64,000 bases of DNA, from NCBI GenBank assembly GCA_018110985.1, contig JAGAWT010000033.1:1-64000 (forward strand). The letters run 5' to 3'. The DNA is from Oscillospiraceae bacterium (lineage in GTDB: Bacteria; Bacillota; Clostridia; Oscillospirales; Ruminococcaceae). The notes beneath the pieces were generated by a model. The model did not search any database and was not told the DNA's origin. It saw only the letters and a program-made list of their open reading frames with translations. The position numbers and the translations under genes are program-made. The stretch's first letter is position 1. Each line of letters starts with the position of its first letter. Positions 43,682 to 53,438 of this stretch are shown one piece after another.

Positions 43682-44632
43682 TCACATTGTTTTTGAATTT
43701 TCCACTATATTTATACAATTTTTGATAATTCCGTCATATTGCTGTAAATCATCCGTATAGACCCACGAAATTTTGTTATCTCGACGAAACCATGTGAGCT
43801 GTCTCTTGGCATATCTGCGTGTTCCCTGTTTGATATTGCCAAGGGCAGTTTCAAGATCCGTCTCATTGTTCAGGTAGGGGATAAGCTCCTTGTAGCCTAT
43901 GGCTCCTGCTGCGGTACGGGTGCTGTAAAGCTCGTATACCCGCCTTACCTCGCTCACAAGCCCCTCCGAAAGCATCCTGTCCACTCTTCTGTCAATACGG
44001 TCGTAGAGCGCCTGTCTGTTTTCGCAGGTGAGTCCGATCCTTACAGCCTCGTATGGAGAGGGAGCCTCCCGGCTCAGTCGCTCGTTTTCGGCGATGCTCC
44101 TTCCCGTGGTCATCACTATCTCAAGAAAGCGCAGCACCCTTTTGCGGTTGTTGGGGTGTATGCGCCCTGCCGCCTCCGGGTCGAGAGACATCAGCTGCGG
44201 ATATAGATCCTCCCCGCTTTCATCCCTCTCCTCAAGCTCTTTTCTCAGTGCGCTTTCGGCACTGTCCTCCGAAAAGCATATGCCGTTTACGAGAGAGTCG
44301 ATGTAAAGACCCGTGCCTCCGGCTATAACAGGCGTTTTCCCTCTTTCATGCACATCCTTTATGACCCTTGCGGCATCCTTTACATATTCCGCAACGCTGT
44401 ACTTTTGGTCGGGAGAGAGAAAACCCATCATGTGGTGGGGTATGCCCTGCATCTCCTCCTCGGTGGGTCTTGCGGTGCAGATGCGCAGCTCCTTGTAGAT
44501 CTGCATGGAATCGGCGGATATTACCTCACCGTCAAATCTTTTGGCAAGCTCTATGGCTGCGGCGGTCTTGCCGCTGGCGGTAGGACCGCAGACAACTATG
44601 ACAGGTATCTTCTTCAATGGGGCAGTGACCAT
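43682..44632 (-). CDS. miaA: tRNA dimethylallyltransferase
   Basis: Adds the isopentenyl group to A37 of tRNAs that read U-starting codons. The 316-residue protein has the P-loop CGPTASGKTAAAIELAKR (15-32), DSMQIYKEL, the IPHHMMGFL motif, GGTGLYIDSL, and the C-terminal KQGTRRYAKRQLTWFRRD. Its ATG shares one base with the mutL stop (TGATG), with GAGGA upstream, so it is coupled to mutL. hfq follows after 73 bases. Confidence 0.96.
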   Translation of the reverse strand: MVTAPLKKIPVIVVCGPTASGKTAAAIELAKRFDGEVISADSMQIYKELRICTARPTEEEMQGIPHHMMGFLSPDQKYSVAEYVKDAARVIKDVHERGKTPVIAGGTGLYIDSLVNGICFSEDSAESALRKELEERDESGEDLYPQLMSLDPEAAGRIHPNNRKRVLRFLEIVMTTGRSIAENERLSREAPSPYEAVRIGLTCENRQALYDRIDRRVDRMLSEGLVSEVRRVYELYSTRTAAGAIGYKELIPYLNNETDLETALGNIKQGTRRYAKRQLTWFRRDNKISWVYTDDLQQYDGIIKNCINIVENSKTM

Positions 44633-46743
44633 CAGACTATCCTCTTGAATTGCTTTTCTATCTCTGTTTTCGTCAGTTCAAACATGATAGGCCTTCCGTG
44701 TGGGCAGTACTTTATCCTTTCGTCGGAGAGCACATCCTTCAAAAGCCCTATAAGCTCCACTGCGGGAGTCTCGTCGTTTTCCTTTATGGCACCTCTGCAC
44801 GCCATGGTATGGTACATACAGTCAAGTATCTCGGGCAGAGGATCCTTTCTGTGAAGAGAAAGGTTTTCAGCCAGTTCCGTCACCAGCTCCTCACAGTCGT
44901 TCCCGTCCAGCATGGAGGGTATGCCCAGGATATTCACGAAGGGAGCCTCCTCCGGTTCCAGAACAAAGCCCAGGTCGGCACAAAGCTCTGTATTCTTTGA
45001 TACCGCATCGTATTCCTCAAAGGAAAGGCGCAGCTTTACCGGGCACAGCAGCATCTGAGCGGAAAGGTCTTCCTTTCCCTGCCTGAGCCTTTCAAAGCGT
45101 ATGCGTTCATGGGCTGCGTGCTTGTCTATCATTATAAGGGAGTTTTCTGTCTCGGCAATGGCATAGTTTTTGAAAGCCTCTCCTATGAAGCGGAAGTAGA
45201 CCTCCTTTTCGGGATCCTTTTTGTCGGGGACGGGAGCCTTCGCCTTGAAAACAGAGGGGTCAAGGTACTTGAAAGAAGTTTCGGGAGCGGCTTTGAGACC
45301 TGATATATCATCCTCGTCAGTCACATCCGGAGCGCTTTGCAGATGCTCTTCAAGGTTCGTGACATTCTCACGGACACCGCTCTTTTCGGGCTCTTTTCCT
45401 GACACAGTCTCATCGGGAGCCGTCATAACCCCGGCGGGGATATCGTTCACGTCTGCGATACTGTCGTCGGCTGCGGGCTGCGGTATCTCTGCCCTGCCGG
45501 GAAGAAGATCATCGGGGACGGAGTTCAGGATAGTCCTGTGCTCGTACACAGGCTGCTTTTTAATTTCCTCTATCTCCTTTTTCCTTGCGGAATTGTCCTT
45601 GTATATGATCTCTGCCGGGGTCACCGTCACCGTGCCGGGAGAAACGGAGGTGTTTTCAAAGACAGTCTGCACCCCGCCCTCATTTTTAAATGGCGATACC
45701 TTGTAATCCGCCTCTGTGGGCTTGTGCTCGGGTATCTCCAGCCTGTGGGTGCGTTCTTCCGCAAGAATGGCGTTTTTTACCGCAAAGTAAACAGCATCGT
45801 AAACTGTCCTGTCATCGGAAAAACGTACCTCCACCTTTGCGGGGTGCACATTGACATCCACCGTATCGGGCGGTATATCCATGAAAAGTACACAGGCAGG
45901 GAATTTGTGCTCCATTATGGTGTTTTTGTAAGCCTCTTCTATGGAGGACATACAGGTAAGGGATCTTACATAGCGTCCGTTTACGAAAAAGTGCTGCATG
46001 GTGCGGTTTTTGCGCCCCCATACAGGGCGGACGGTGTAGCCGTTGACGCTTATATTCCCGACACTGTAGCTCACAGGCATCATGGAGGCTGCAAATTCCT
46101 TTCCGAAAACCGAATACATGGCGGAATACAGCTTGTTGTCACCGGGGGTGAAGATTTCCTGTCTGCCCTCTCTTATGAAACGGAAGGATATTTCCGGGTG
46201 GGAGACTGCTATCTTGCCTATCATGGACGCAATGGCGTTCCCCTCATACTGATCCTTTTTGAGGAATTTGAGCCTTGCCGGGACATTGTAGAAAATGTTT
46301 CTCACGATGATGGTGGTGCCGTCGGGGCAGCCTGCCCTTTCGTGGAGCCTTTCCTCTGCTCCCTCTATGACATATCGGGTGCCGTAGCCGTCCTTTCTGC
46401 GCTTGGTGAGACACTCGCACTTAGCAACGGCGCATATGGATGCCAGAGCCTCTCCCCTGAACCCCAGGGTCATTATTCGGCTGAGGTCTTCCTTTTCGTT
46501 TATCTTGCTGGTAGCATGGCGCACAAAGGCAGTGGGCACATCCTCAAAGCTCATCCCGCAGCCGTTGTCGGTGATACGCAGGAATTCGGTGCCGCCCCGC
46601 CTTATCTCCACTGTGATAAGAGTGGCGCCGCTGTCTATGGAGTTTTCCACAAGCTCCTTGATAACGCTGCTGGGTCTTTCTATGACCTCTCCCGCAGCTA
46701 TCAGCTCGGATATCTCTTTGCTGAGTATATGTACATGAGGCAT
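44632..46743 (-). CDS. mutL: DNA mismatch repair protein MutL (endonuclease type)
   Basis: GHKL ATPase that links mismatch recognition to strand removal. The N-terminal part has IAAGEVIERP, ELVENSIDSGAT, DNGCGM and GFRGEALASI. After a long linker (about 340-510), the C-terminal domain carries DKHAAHERIRFE, the DQHA(x)2E(x)4E endonuclease motif, plus ACRGAIK and CPHGRP. So this MutL nicks DNA, as expected where MutH is absent. The start at 46743 gives 703 residues beginning PHVHILS, the usual family start. mutS is not in the window. Confidence 0.96.
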   Translation of the reverse strand: MPHVHILSKEISELIAAGEVIERPSSVIKELVENSIDSGATLITVEIRRGGTEFLRITDNGCGMSFEDVPTAFVRHATSKINEKEDLSRIMTLGFRGEALASICAVAKCECLTKRRKDGYGTRYVIEGAEERLHERAGCPDGTTIIVRNIFYNVPARLKFLKKDQYEGNAIASMIGKIAVSHPEISFRFIREGRQEIFTPGDNKLYSAMYSVFGKEFAASMMPVSYSVGNISVNGYTVRPVWGRKNRTMQHFFVNGRYVRSLTCMSSIEEAYKNTIMEHKFPACVLFMDIPPDTVDVNVHPAKVEVRFSDDRTVYDAVYFAVKNAILAEERTHRLEIPEHKPTEADYKVSPFKNEGGVQTVFENTSVSPGTVTVTPAEIIYKDNSARKKEIEEIKKQPVYEHRTILNSVPDDLLPGRAEIPQPAADDSIADVNDIPAGVMTAPDETVSGKEPEKSGVRENVTNLEEHLQSAPDVTDEDDISGLKAAPETSFKYLDPSVFKAKAPVPDKKDPEKEVYFRFIGEAFKNYAIAETENSLIMIDKHAAHERIRFERLRQGKEDLSAQMLLCPVKLRLSFEEYDAVSKNTELCADLGFVLEPEEAPFVNILGIPSMLDGNDCEELVTELAENLSLHRKDPLPEILDCMYHTMACRGAIKENDETPAVELIGLLKDVLSDERIKYCPHGRPIMFELTKTEIEKQFKRIV

Positions 46744-46765
46744 CGCATTCACTCTCCGCAGTGTC

Positions 46766-48148
46766 TCAAAGGGCGTTTACAAGGCTCTTGAAGTGGTCTC
46801 CCCTCTCCTCGAACATCCTGTACATATCAAAGCTCGCACAGGCAGGAGAAAGAGAAACTATATCTCCCTTTACCGCCTTGTCATGAGCGGTCTTTACGGC
46901 TTCATCCATTGTGTTCACGATGATGATCTCGGGAGCTCCTTCCCTGTATTCGGGGCAGCTCATCACTGCATCTCTTATCTTTTCTTTGGTCTGTCCCAGA
47001 AGGATCACCAGCTTTGTTTTCCTGCAAAGAGGCGATGCCATGGGCTCAAAGGAAATGCCCTTGTCGGAACCGCCCATTATCATTATCTGCTTCTGGTCGA
47101 AGGTGTCCAGGCAGGCTATGACCCTTGTGGGGCTCGATGCGATGGAGTTATTGTAATATCTTACTCCGTCCAGTTCCCTCACAAGCTCGATCCTGTGCTC
47201 CACACCGGGAAATTCCCTTGCCACCTTCTTCATGGTCTCGGGGTGTACCTTTCCCCATGTGAGGGCAATGGCAGTAAGATAGTTTTCCACATTGTGCATA
47301 CCGGGGATCCGTATGTCGGACATATCCATCACCGGAGTGACATTTCCGTGATCGTTCATGCAAAGTGTGCTTCCATCAAGAAAAGCACCGTTCTCCACTT
47401 TCTGCCTGCGGCTGAAATACAGCAGATCCCCTCTCACAAGCGGAGAAAGGTTCTTTGCAGTCTCATTGTCGGCGCTCAGCACTGCCTTTGAGAAGGCAGA
47501 CTGGTGAAGGAGGATGTTTGCCTTGGAATCTATGTATTCCTGCATATCCTTATGGACATTCAGGTGATTCGGGGTGATATTGGTTATGGCTGCATAGTCC
47601 GGTGAAGAGCGCATGGAAATGAGCTGAAAGCTGGAAAGCTCGATGACTGCCACATCATCGGGGCGCACATCCTCGATGACAGGGAGAAGGGCTCTGCCGA
47701 TGTTCCCTCCCTTGTGTACTCTCTTTCCCTCTGCCGCAAGAAATTCCGATACCACCGTGGTAGTGGTGGTCTTTCCGTCGGAGCCGGTGAGAGCGTAGAT
47801 GGGGCAGGGGCAAAGCTCAAAGAAACACTCTATCTCGCTTGTGACCACAGAACCGTTTCTTCTTGCGCTTTCAAGGGCGGGATGATTGTAGTACATACCG
47901 GGAGTTCTGAAAATTACATCGAACTCTCCGCCTGCGATCCCATCAAGGTAGGCATCCCCCAGAACAAAGGAGGCACCGAGGCTCTCAAGCTCATCGTGCT
48001 CCTTCAGCTCTGTTCTCCTGTCGCAGACCGTAACACTGAGCCCCTTGCCCAGAAACAGCTTTATAAGGTCGGTGTGGCTCACTCCCACGCCGATAAAGGC
48101 GATCTTCTTTGTCTTCAGTTCCTCAAAAAACAAACTTACACTTTTCAT
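46766..48148 (-). CDS. murD: UDP-N-acetylmuramoyl-L-alanine-D-glutamate ligase
   Basis: Cytoplasmic Mur ligase that adds D-Glu to UDP-MurNAc-L-Ala. The 460-residue protein has the ATP loop TGSDGKTTTTTVVSEFL (about 119-135; Asp replaces the more usual Asn), EIECFFE, ELSSFQL, NITPNHLNVH and the C-terminal SDKGISFEPM. The start overlaps the murG stop by four bases (ATGA), so the two are coupled. mutL follows after 22 bases. murC, murE, murF, mraY and ftsW are not in the window. Confidence 0.96.
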   Translation of the reverse strand: MKSVSLFFEELKTKKIAFIGVGVSHTDLIKLFLGKGLSVTVCDRRTELKEHDELESLGASFVLGDAYLDGIAGGEFDVIFRTPGMYYNHPALESARRNGSVVTSEIECFFELCPCPIYALTGSDGKTTTTTVVSEFLAAEGKRVHKGGNIGRALLPVIEDVRPDDVAVIELSSFQLISMRSSPDYAAITNITPNHLNVHKDMQEYIDSKANILLHQSAFSKAVLSADNETAKNLSPLVRGDLLYFSRRQKVENGAFLDGSTLCMNDHGNVTPVMDMSDIRIPGMHNVENYLTAIALTWGKVHPETMKKVAREFPGVEHRIELVRELDGVRYYNNSIASSPTRVIACLDTFDQKQIMIMGGSDKGISFEPMASPLCRKTKLVILLGQTKEKIRDAVMSCPEYREGAPEIIIVNTMDEAVKTAHDKAVKGDIVSLSPACASFDMYRMFEERGDHFKSLVNAL

Positions 48149-49296
48149 GATATCTTCTTTCCGTACTTTTCAAGAGTTTCCTCTATAACAGTCATGATCT
48201 TTTCGTTGGTATCGGTGATCTGCATCTTTTTGGCGTTTTCTTCCAGCTCCCTCAGCCGCTGTGTATTGCCGAGGAGATCTGATACCGTGTCAACTATCAG
48301 CTTGTCCGTCAGGTCTTTCTGCTCTATGACCACGGCAGCTCCCGCATTTGCAAGCACCATGGCATTGTGGTACTGATGATTTCCTGCCACCACGGGGGAA
48401 GGTATAAGGACGGATGCCCTGCCTGCGGCTTCAAGCTCGCTTATGGCGGAGGCTCCGCTGCGGCAGATGATAAGATCGGCTGCTGCGGTGCACACATCCA
48501 TATTCATGATGTATTCCTTTATGATCCTGCCTTCGCCCTCAGGGTCTATGCCTGCGGCTTTGAGCTCCTTTATAAAGCTGTCGTGACCCATTTTTCCGTA
48601 GGAATGTATATGGGATATCTTTGCTCCCACATCCTTTTCCCACTTCATGAGCGCAAGGGCGCTGCTGTTTATGCCGCCCGCACCCAGGGAACCGCCCCAG
48701 GAGAAGATGCACAGCCTGTTTTCGTCCAGACCCAGCTCCTTTTTTGCTTCTTTTCTGTCGGGGAGAGCTGAAAAGCCCTTTCTTACGGGAAGTCCCGTGC
48801 AGATGCAGTTTTCATGCCTTTTGGGGTCTATGTGATCCAGCGCCGCCTCCATAGTGAGCATGATCCTGTCCACCCTTTTTGCAAGGATGCGTGTGGTAAC
48901 TCCGGGATAGGCGTTCTGCTCATGTATAACTGTGGGTATACCCATTCCGGCAGCCTCGTAGATGATGGGACCGCTCACATATCCGCCTGTGCCTATGACG
49001 ATATCCGGCGAAAAATCCTTTATTATCTTCCTTGCGGCAGGACCCGACTTTATGAGCAGACCCACAGCCCTGATGTTGCGGGCTATGTTCTTTGCGGACA
49101 GCCTGCGCTGAAAGCCGCTGACACTGATGGGTGCAAAGTCGATACCGTCGGCGGGGACAAGTCTTGCCTCCATCCCTCCCGGGGTGCCCGCATACAAGAA
49201 CACGGTGTCGGGATACTTGTCCCTGATGATAGATATTATGGCAAGGGCAGGGTTTATATGACCTGCAGTGCCTCCTCCGGCGAGCAAAACCTTCAT
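48145..49296 (-). CDS. murG: UDP-GlcNAc transferase MurG (lipid II synthesis)
   Basis: Membrane-associated glycosyltransferase (GT28) that makes lipid II from lipid I. The 383 residues include GGGTAGHINPALAI at the N-terminus, GTGGYVSGPIIYEA, HEQNAYPGVTTRIL, the glycine-rich GGSLGAGGINS, and the UDP-GlcNAc signature ICRSGASAISELEAAGRASVLIPSP (split here between ISEL and EAAG). The start at 49296 has AAAGGAG five bases upstream. It is the first gene of the long minus-strand wall/division block and has a strong promoter at 49339-49367. Confidence 0.97.
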   Translation of the reverse strand: MKVLLAGGGTAGHINPALAIISIIRDKYPDTVFLYAGTPGGMEARLVPADGIDFAPISVSGFQRRLSAKNIARNIRAVGLLIKSGPAARKIIKDFSPDIVIGTGGYVSGPIIYEAAGMGIPTVIHEQNAYPGVTTRILAKRVDRIMLTMEAALDHIDPKRHENCICTGLPVRKGFSALPDRKEAKKELGLDENRLCIFSWGGSLGAGGINSSALALMKWEKDVGAKISHIHSYGKMGHDSFIKELKAAGIDPEGEGRIIKEYIMNMDVCTAAADLIICRSGASAISELEAAGRASVLIPSPVVAGNHQYHNAMVLANAGAAVVIEQKDLTDKLIVDTVSDLLGNTQRLRELEENAKKMQITDTNEKIMTVIEETLEKYGKKIS

Positions 49297-49338
49297 GGCG
49301 TCTCCTTTCGCACTGTAAATACACTGTTCAAACAATAA

Positions 49339-49367
49339 ATTATACCACGGGACACTGTATATTTCAA
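49339..49367 (-). promoter_or_regulatory. Sigma-A promoter of the murG block
   Basis: Minus strand: TTGAAA (49362-49367), a 17-base spacer and a perfect TATAAT (49339-49344). The start near 49332 gives a leader of about 35 bases to murG. It diverges from the lepA promoter. Confidence 0.88.
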
Positions 49368-49538
49368 TAGATAATTTGTAAATTGTACGATATGGTCGCC
49401 GGCTCAGCCTTAGTCAGGGGTGACCGGGGGGAATTTCGCCCGACAGGACACATCCATGGTGCGGACAGACACCATCCGGCAGTTTTACAGACACAGAGAG
49501 CAAATGGTCATTGTCGGTGCTGCGGACCCGATAATGGC
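49368..49538. other. Unassigned GC-rich block between divergent murG and lepA promoters
   Basis: About 170 bases that are clearly richer in G and C than other intergenic regions here. They contain possible stems (GGTC...GACC near 49395-49427, and ATGGTG/CACCAT around an 8-base loop near 49457-49476). An open frame in phase with lepA crosses it but has no start signal and precedes the lepA promoter. No known RNA family is recognised. Confidence 0.4.
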
Positions 49539-49567
49539 TTGACAATCAGCCGGATTTATGCTAAAAT
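49539..49567 (+). promoter_or_regulatory. Sigma-A promoter of lepA-hemW
   Basis: A perfect TTGACA (49539-49544), a 17-base spacer and TAAAAT (49562-49567). Start near 49574, about 28 bases before lepA. Confidence 0.87.
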
Positions 49568-49601
49568 CAGTTTACTTGATAAAATAAAGGCAGTGGAAAT
49601 A

Positions 49602-51395
49602 ATGAATATAAGAAATTTTTGTATAATAGCCCATATAGACCACGGTAAATCCACGCTGGCAGACAGGCTGCTGGAGCTGACAAAGACAGTATCTCTGAGA
49701 GATATGCAGGAGCAGCTTCTTGATAATATGGATATAGAGCGTGAAAGGGGCATAACTATCAAGGCGAGGGCTGTGCGCCTTTCCTACACCGCCGATGACG
49801 GAGAGGAATATATACTCAATCTGATAGACACTCCGGGTCATGTAGACTTCAATTATGAGGTCTCCCGCTCACTGGCAGCCTGTGAGGGAGCCATACTGGT
49901 GGTGGACGCTTCACAGGGCATAGAGGCGCAGACTCTTGCCAATACCTACCTTGCCATAGAGCACGACCTTGAGATAGTGCCGTGTATCAACAAGATAGAC
50001 CTGCCCTCCGCCGACCCCGAGAGAGTATGCACCGAGATAGAGAATGTGATAGGTATACCCGCCATGGATTCGCCCCGTATCTCCGCAAAGACGGGAGAAA
50101 ACATCCATGCCGTACTCGAAAGCATAGTAAAGGGCATACCCGCCCCCAAGGACAACAGCTCTGCGCCTTTGAAGGCACTCATTTTTGACAGCTTCTACGA
50201 CCCTTATAAGGGAGTTATAATCTATGTGAGGGTGTTTGACGGAAAGGTGCGCCCCGGTGACAGGATCAGGCTCATGGCTACGGGAGCTGAGTTCGATGTG
50301 GTGGAGACCGGCTTTATGGGCGCCAAGGACTTGGTCCCCTGTGAGATGCTCTCATCCGGAGAGGTAGGCTATATCACCGCATCCATCAAATCCATAGGCG
50401 ATACCAAGGTGGGCGACACCGTGACCCTTGCAGACGCTCCCTGCGAAGAAGCGCTCCCCGGCTACAGAGAAGTAAACCCAATGGTGTTCTGCGGTATATA
50501 TCCTGCCGACGGCGCCCATTATTCCGACCTTCGTGATGCTCTTGAAAAGCTGCAGCTGAACGACGCCTCACTTTCTTTTGAGCCGGAGACCTCCGCAGCT
50601 CTGGGATTCGGCTTCAGGTGCGGCTTCCTGGGTCTCCTCCATATGGAGATAATACAGGAGCGCCTTGAAAGAGAGTACAATCTTGACCTTATAACCACTG
50701 CTCCCTCCGTTATCTACAAGCTGGAAATGACGGACAAGAGCACCGTATACATAGACAACCCCACCAACTACCCGGAAAACACTCTTATCTCACAGGCCTA
50801 TGAGCCGTTTGTGAAGGCTTCCGTGCTTTCTCCCTCCGAGTATGTGGGAAATATCATGGATCTGTGCACCCAGCGCAGAGGCGTCTACAAGGATATGACC
50901 TATCTGGACGAAACAAGGGTGGAGATGCACTACGAGCTTCCCCTCAATGAGATAATCTACGACTTTTTCGATGCACTCAAATCAAGGACAAGGGGCTATG
51001 CCTCTTTCGACTACGAGTTTGACGGCTATCGGGCGGGAAAACTGGTAAAGCTGGACATACTTCTCAACGGTGAGGTAGTGGATGCCCTGTCCTTTATAGT
51101 CAACGAGGAAGGCGCATATCCGAGGGCAAGGAAGATCTGCGAAAAGCTGAAGGACAATATACCCAGACAGCTCTTTGAAGTCCCCGTGCAGGCTGCCATA
51201 GGCGGCAAGATAATCGCAAGGGAGACCGTAAAGGCGATGCGCAAGGATGTACTTGCAAAATGCTACGGAGGAGATATCTCACGAAAGAAAAAGCTCCTTG
51301 AAAAGCAGAAAGAGGGCAAAAAGCGCATGAGAAAGCTGGGCTCCGTGGAGGTGCCTCAGGAAGCATTTATGGCGGTGCTGAAGCTGGATGAATAA
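49602..51395 (+). CDS. lepA: Elongation factor 4 (LepA), ribosome back-translocating GTPase
   Basis: A translational GTPase that acts on stalled or mistranslocated ribosomes. The 597 residues have G1 [15 protein letters not shown] (about 10-24), G3 DTPGHVDF, G4 [10 protein letters not shown], and the LepA-specific C-terminal domain ([22 protein letters not shown], in pieces). The start at 49602 follows a modest AGTGGA site and gives the usual family start [12 protein letters not shown]. The open frame extends 73 codons upstream, but that part contains the promoter. hemW overlaps its last eight bases. Confidence 0.97.
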   Translation: MNIRNFCIIAHIDHGKSTLADRLLELTKTVSLRDMQEQLLDNMDIERERGITIKARAVRLSYTADDGEEYILNLIDTPGHVDFNYEVSRSLAACEGAILVVDASQGIEAQTLANTYLAIEHDLEIVPCINKIDLPSADPERVCTEIENVIGIPAMDSPRISAKTGENIHAVLESIVKGIPAPKDNSSAPLKALIFDSFYDPYKGVIIYVRVFDGKVRPGDRIRLMATGAEFDVVETGFMGAKDLVPCEMLSSGEVGYITASIKSIGDTKVGDTVTLADAPCEEALPGYREVNPMVFCGIYPADGAHYSDLRDALEKLQLNDASLSFEPETSAALGFGFRCGFLGLLHMEIIQERLEREYNLDLITTAPSVIYKLEMTDKSTVYIDNPTNYPENTLISQAYEPFVKASVLSPSEYVGNIMDLCTQRRGVYKDMTYLDETRVEMHYELPLNEIIYDFFDALKSRTRGYASFDYEFDGYRAGKLVKLDILLNGEVVDALSFIVNEEGAYPRARKICEKLKDNIPRQLFEVPVQAAIGGKIIARETVKAMRKDVLAKCYGGDISRKKKLLEKQKEGKKRMRKLGSVEVPQEAFMAVLKLDE

Positions 51396-52476
51396 GGGAC
51401 TTTATATCCACATCCCCTTTTGCGGCAGAAAGTGTTCCTACTGCGATTTTTACTCCGTTACGGACAGATCCTATCTGCGGGACAGGTACACCGATACAGC
51501 GGTAAGGAACATCCTTCATGCGGGATATGTCTATGACACCGTGTACTTCGGAGGCGGCACCCCGTCTCTTATGGAGCCCCGGCACATAGAGAGGATACTT
51601 TCGGCGGCAGATATCACAGCGGGAGCGGAAATAACAATGGAAGCCAACCCCGAATCCGTGAACCCCGAAAAACTCAGAGCCTTCGGGGATGCGGGGGTAA
51701 ACAGGCTGTCCTTCGGTGTCCAGACCTTTTCGGACGATGTGTTGAAAGGGCTTTGGCGGCTCCATGACGGAAAAAAGGCAGCGGATGCCATAAAATACGC
51801 CCATAAGGCGGGTTTTGAGAACATCTCCGCAGACCTTATGGCAGGTCTCCCCTTTCCCGGCGGAAAAGAGCGCATAAAGAGCGATATTGAAACGCTGGTT
51901 TCGCTGGGCATCACTCATGTTTCGGTGTATATGCTGAAAGTGGAGAAGGGCACTCCCCTTTCGGAGAACAAGGACCTTGTTTCTGTCATCGACGATGATG
52001 TTTCTGCGGAGGAATACGAAACAGCAGCGGAGCTTCTTGAAAAAAACGGGATCTTCTGCTATGAGATATCGAATTTTGCCGTAAAGGGCTTTGAATGTAA
52101 GCACAATCTGAAATACTGGAAATGTGAGGAATATTACGGAACGGGTCCTGCTGCCCATTCATGTACGGACGGGAAGCGCTATATGGTGCCTGCCGATGTG
52201 GAAAGGTACATAAGCTCCCCTGTTCAGGATGTGGTATACACAGATGAAGAGTCCTGCGGAGAGGATGAGCGGCTCATGCTGCGGCTGCGCCTCCGTGAAT
52301 GGATAGCCTTAGAGGAATTCCCGTTTGTGAGGGAGAAGATAGGAGAGTTTGCAGGCTACGGTCTTGCAGAGGTAAAGGATGGTCTTTTCAGATTCAGCCA
52401 AAAGGGTCTGCTCCTAAGCAACGCCCTTACCGCCGAGCTCCTCCTTGAAAGAGACAGGTACGCCGAGAGAAAATGA
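51388..52476 (+). CDS. hemW: HemW-like radical SAM heme chaperone (HemN family)
   Basis: A member of the oxygen-independent coproporphyrinogen oxidase-like family; the HemW branch binds and delivers heme rather than making it. The 362 residues carry the radical SAM motif [10 protein letters not shown] (cysteines 12, 16, 19), [19 protein letters not shown] and [11 protein letters not shown]. HemW branch assignment rests on its length and its location after lepA, which is conserved in Firmicutes. The start overlaps lepA by eight bases. Confidence 0.92.
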   Translation: MNKGLYIHIPFCGRKCSYCDFYSVTDRSYLRDRYTDTAVRNILHAGYVYDTVYFGGGTPSLMEPRHIERILSAADITAGAEITMEANPESVNPEKLRAFGDAGVNRLSFGVQTFSDDVLKGLWRLHDGKKAADAIKYAHKAGFENISADLMAGLPFPGGKERIKSDIETLVSLGITHVSVYMLKVEKGTPLSENKDLVSVIDDDVSAEEYETAAELLEKNGIFCYEISNFAVKGFECKHNLKYWKCEEYYGTGPAAHSCTDGKRYMVPADVERYISSPVQDVVYTDEESCGEDERLMLRLRLREWIALEEFPFVREKIGEFAGYGLAEVKDGLFRFSQKGLLLSNALTAELLLERDRYAERK

Positions 52477-52548
52477 TGCTTCGCAGCAGAATCACATAAT
52501 GATTTGAAGAAAGCCGTTCCCTCTATACAAATATCCATATAGAAGTTA

Positions 52549-52588
52549 TGCCCCGAAGCATTTCAAATTGCTTCGGGGCATTGTATTT
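52549..52588 (+). terminator. Intrinsic terminator after hemW
   Basis: A perfect 12-bp stem (TGCCCCGAAGCA and its complement) with an 8-base loop, followed by TTGTATTT. Confidence 0.88.
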
Positions 52589-52614
52589 GCCTGCTAAAAA
52601 AATCAGGATTTGCA

Positions 52615-53034
52615 TCAATCTATGGTAAAACTTTCTGTTTTTAGATCACAATAATATCTTCCGCTTTCAGCGGTGAACCTCAAAACACAGTAATCTGGAT
52701 CTGTAACACCACCTTTGTAAAACATCGTATCGCCTTTTCGCCATATATTATCTTTCGTTTCTTGGTCGGTCAGCACGTCCATCTTGCCCTTCAGCATAAC
52801 CCCGACGTACTTGATCAGACCTTTATGATAGAAATAAATACAAGCATTCGGATTATTCATGTACTGCTTTACTCTCATGGAAGATGTATTTGTTGAAAAA
52901 TAGAACTGCTTTAGTCTCTCGATCTTTCTTGGTTTTAGCATAGCCTTAACATTTGGAAATCCTTCCTCGTCGATCGAACAGATAAAGGCTACCTTCTGCT
53001 TTCTTATAAATCCTGCTATATTATTGTGATCCAT
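52615..53034 (-). CDS. Pyridoxamine 5'-phosphate oxidase-like (PPOX/FMN) family protein
   Basis: A 139-residue split-barrel protein of the PPOX-like flavin-binding superfamily. The fold is indicated by QKVAFICSIDEEGFPNVKAML (13-33, in two parts), FYFSTNTSS, NNPNACIYFYHKG and VGVMLKGKMDVL. Relatives include general stress protein 26 and putative flavin nucleotide-binding proteins. Substrate is unknown and PNPOx activity should not be assumed. It has a very good ribosome site (GAGGAGG) and its own promoter. The codon use is more AT-rich than its neighbours, hinting at transfer. It is isolated between plus-strand genes. Confidence 0.85.
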   Translation of the reverse strand: MDHNNIAGFIRKQKVAFICSIDEEGFPNVKAMLKPRKIERLKQFYFSTNTSSMRVKQYMNNPNACIYFYHKGLIKYVGVMLKGKMDVLTDQETKDNIWRKGDTMFYKGGVTDPDYCVLRFTAESGRYYCDLKTESFTID

Positions 53035-53065
53035 ATATCCTCCTCACATATCCCGATTTATGCCG

Positions 53066-53083
53066 GTAACAATTGTAACAATT
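53066..53083. repeat. Tandem 9-bp repeat overlapping the PPOX-like promoter
   Basis: GTAACAATT occurs twice in direct succession (53066-53074 and 53075-53083). It runs into the -10 hexamer at 53081-53086. The location fits an operator where a regulator would block RNA polymerase. No regulator gene is adjacent. Confidence 0.5.
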
Positions 53084-53109
53084 ATATCACGACACCGCTG
53101 AACTGTCAA
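53081..53109 (-). promoter_or_regulatory. Sigma-A promoter of the PPOX-like gene
   Basis: Minus strand: TTGACA (53104-53109), a 17-base spacer and TATAAT (53081-53086), both perfect. Confidence 0.88.
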
Positions 53110-53116
53110 TAGAAAG

Positions 53117-53153
53117 CCATAGTACTTCTGACCTTGCATCAGAAATACTATGG
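53117..53153. repeat. 37-bp near-perfect inverted repeat in the AT-rich gap
   Basis: CCATAGTACTTCTGA and TCAGAAATACTATGG form a 15-bp stem with one mismatch and a 7-base loop. It lies just upstream of the PPOX-like promoter, with no T run on the plus strand and only a short CTTTCT on the minus strand. The rest of the gap to 53364 is AT-rich and shows no convincing gene. Confidence 0.6.
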
Positions 53154-53364
53154 CGAATAACTTCTATATCAGAGCAATTCTTTTTGGGACAGCTTTTTGC
53201 ATACACTCTTCGGATACATTATAATTGCATGTTTTTGAATCCAAATCAATACAATAATAAGCAATTGCGCAAAATATACATTTTTGCTAAATCGGATGAT
53301 GAAAATATGTTGCTTATGACGAATATTTCGCGGGAGAGATTTCCGTTTGGAGCATACATTTCAG

Positions 53365-53393
53365 TTGACATAATTACAGAAATATGATACAAT
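53365..53393 (+). promoter_or_regulatory. Sigma-A promoter of the chemoreceptor/GGDEF pair
   Basis: TTGACA (53365-53370), a 17-base spacer and TACAAT (53388-53393). Start near 53400, about 39 bases before the chemoreceptor. A motility sigma-28-type site is not seen here. Confidence 0.85.
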
Positions 53394-53438
53394 GAGAATA
53401 TATATGCTTATAAGCTTGTACGGATTCAGAGGCGATAT

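Noticed and set aside
49383-49601. 73-codon N-terminal extension of lepA
   Set aside because: The promoter with a perfect TTGACA lies inside it, and family members start at the internal ATG (49602).
53117-53153. CRISPR repeat or insertion-sequence end
   Set aside because: Only one copy is present, with no spacers and no transposase gene.
53184-53387. Open frame of 67 codons on the plus strand in the AT-rich gap
   Set aside because: It begins with TTG without a ribosome site, an internal ATG start also lacks one, and its end overlaps the promoter of the chemoreceptor gene. No similarity recognised.
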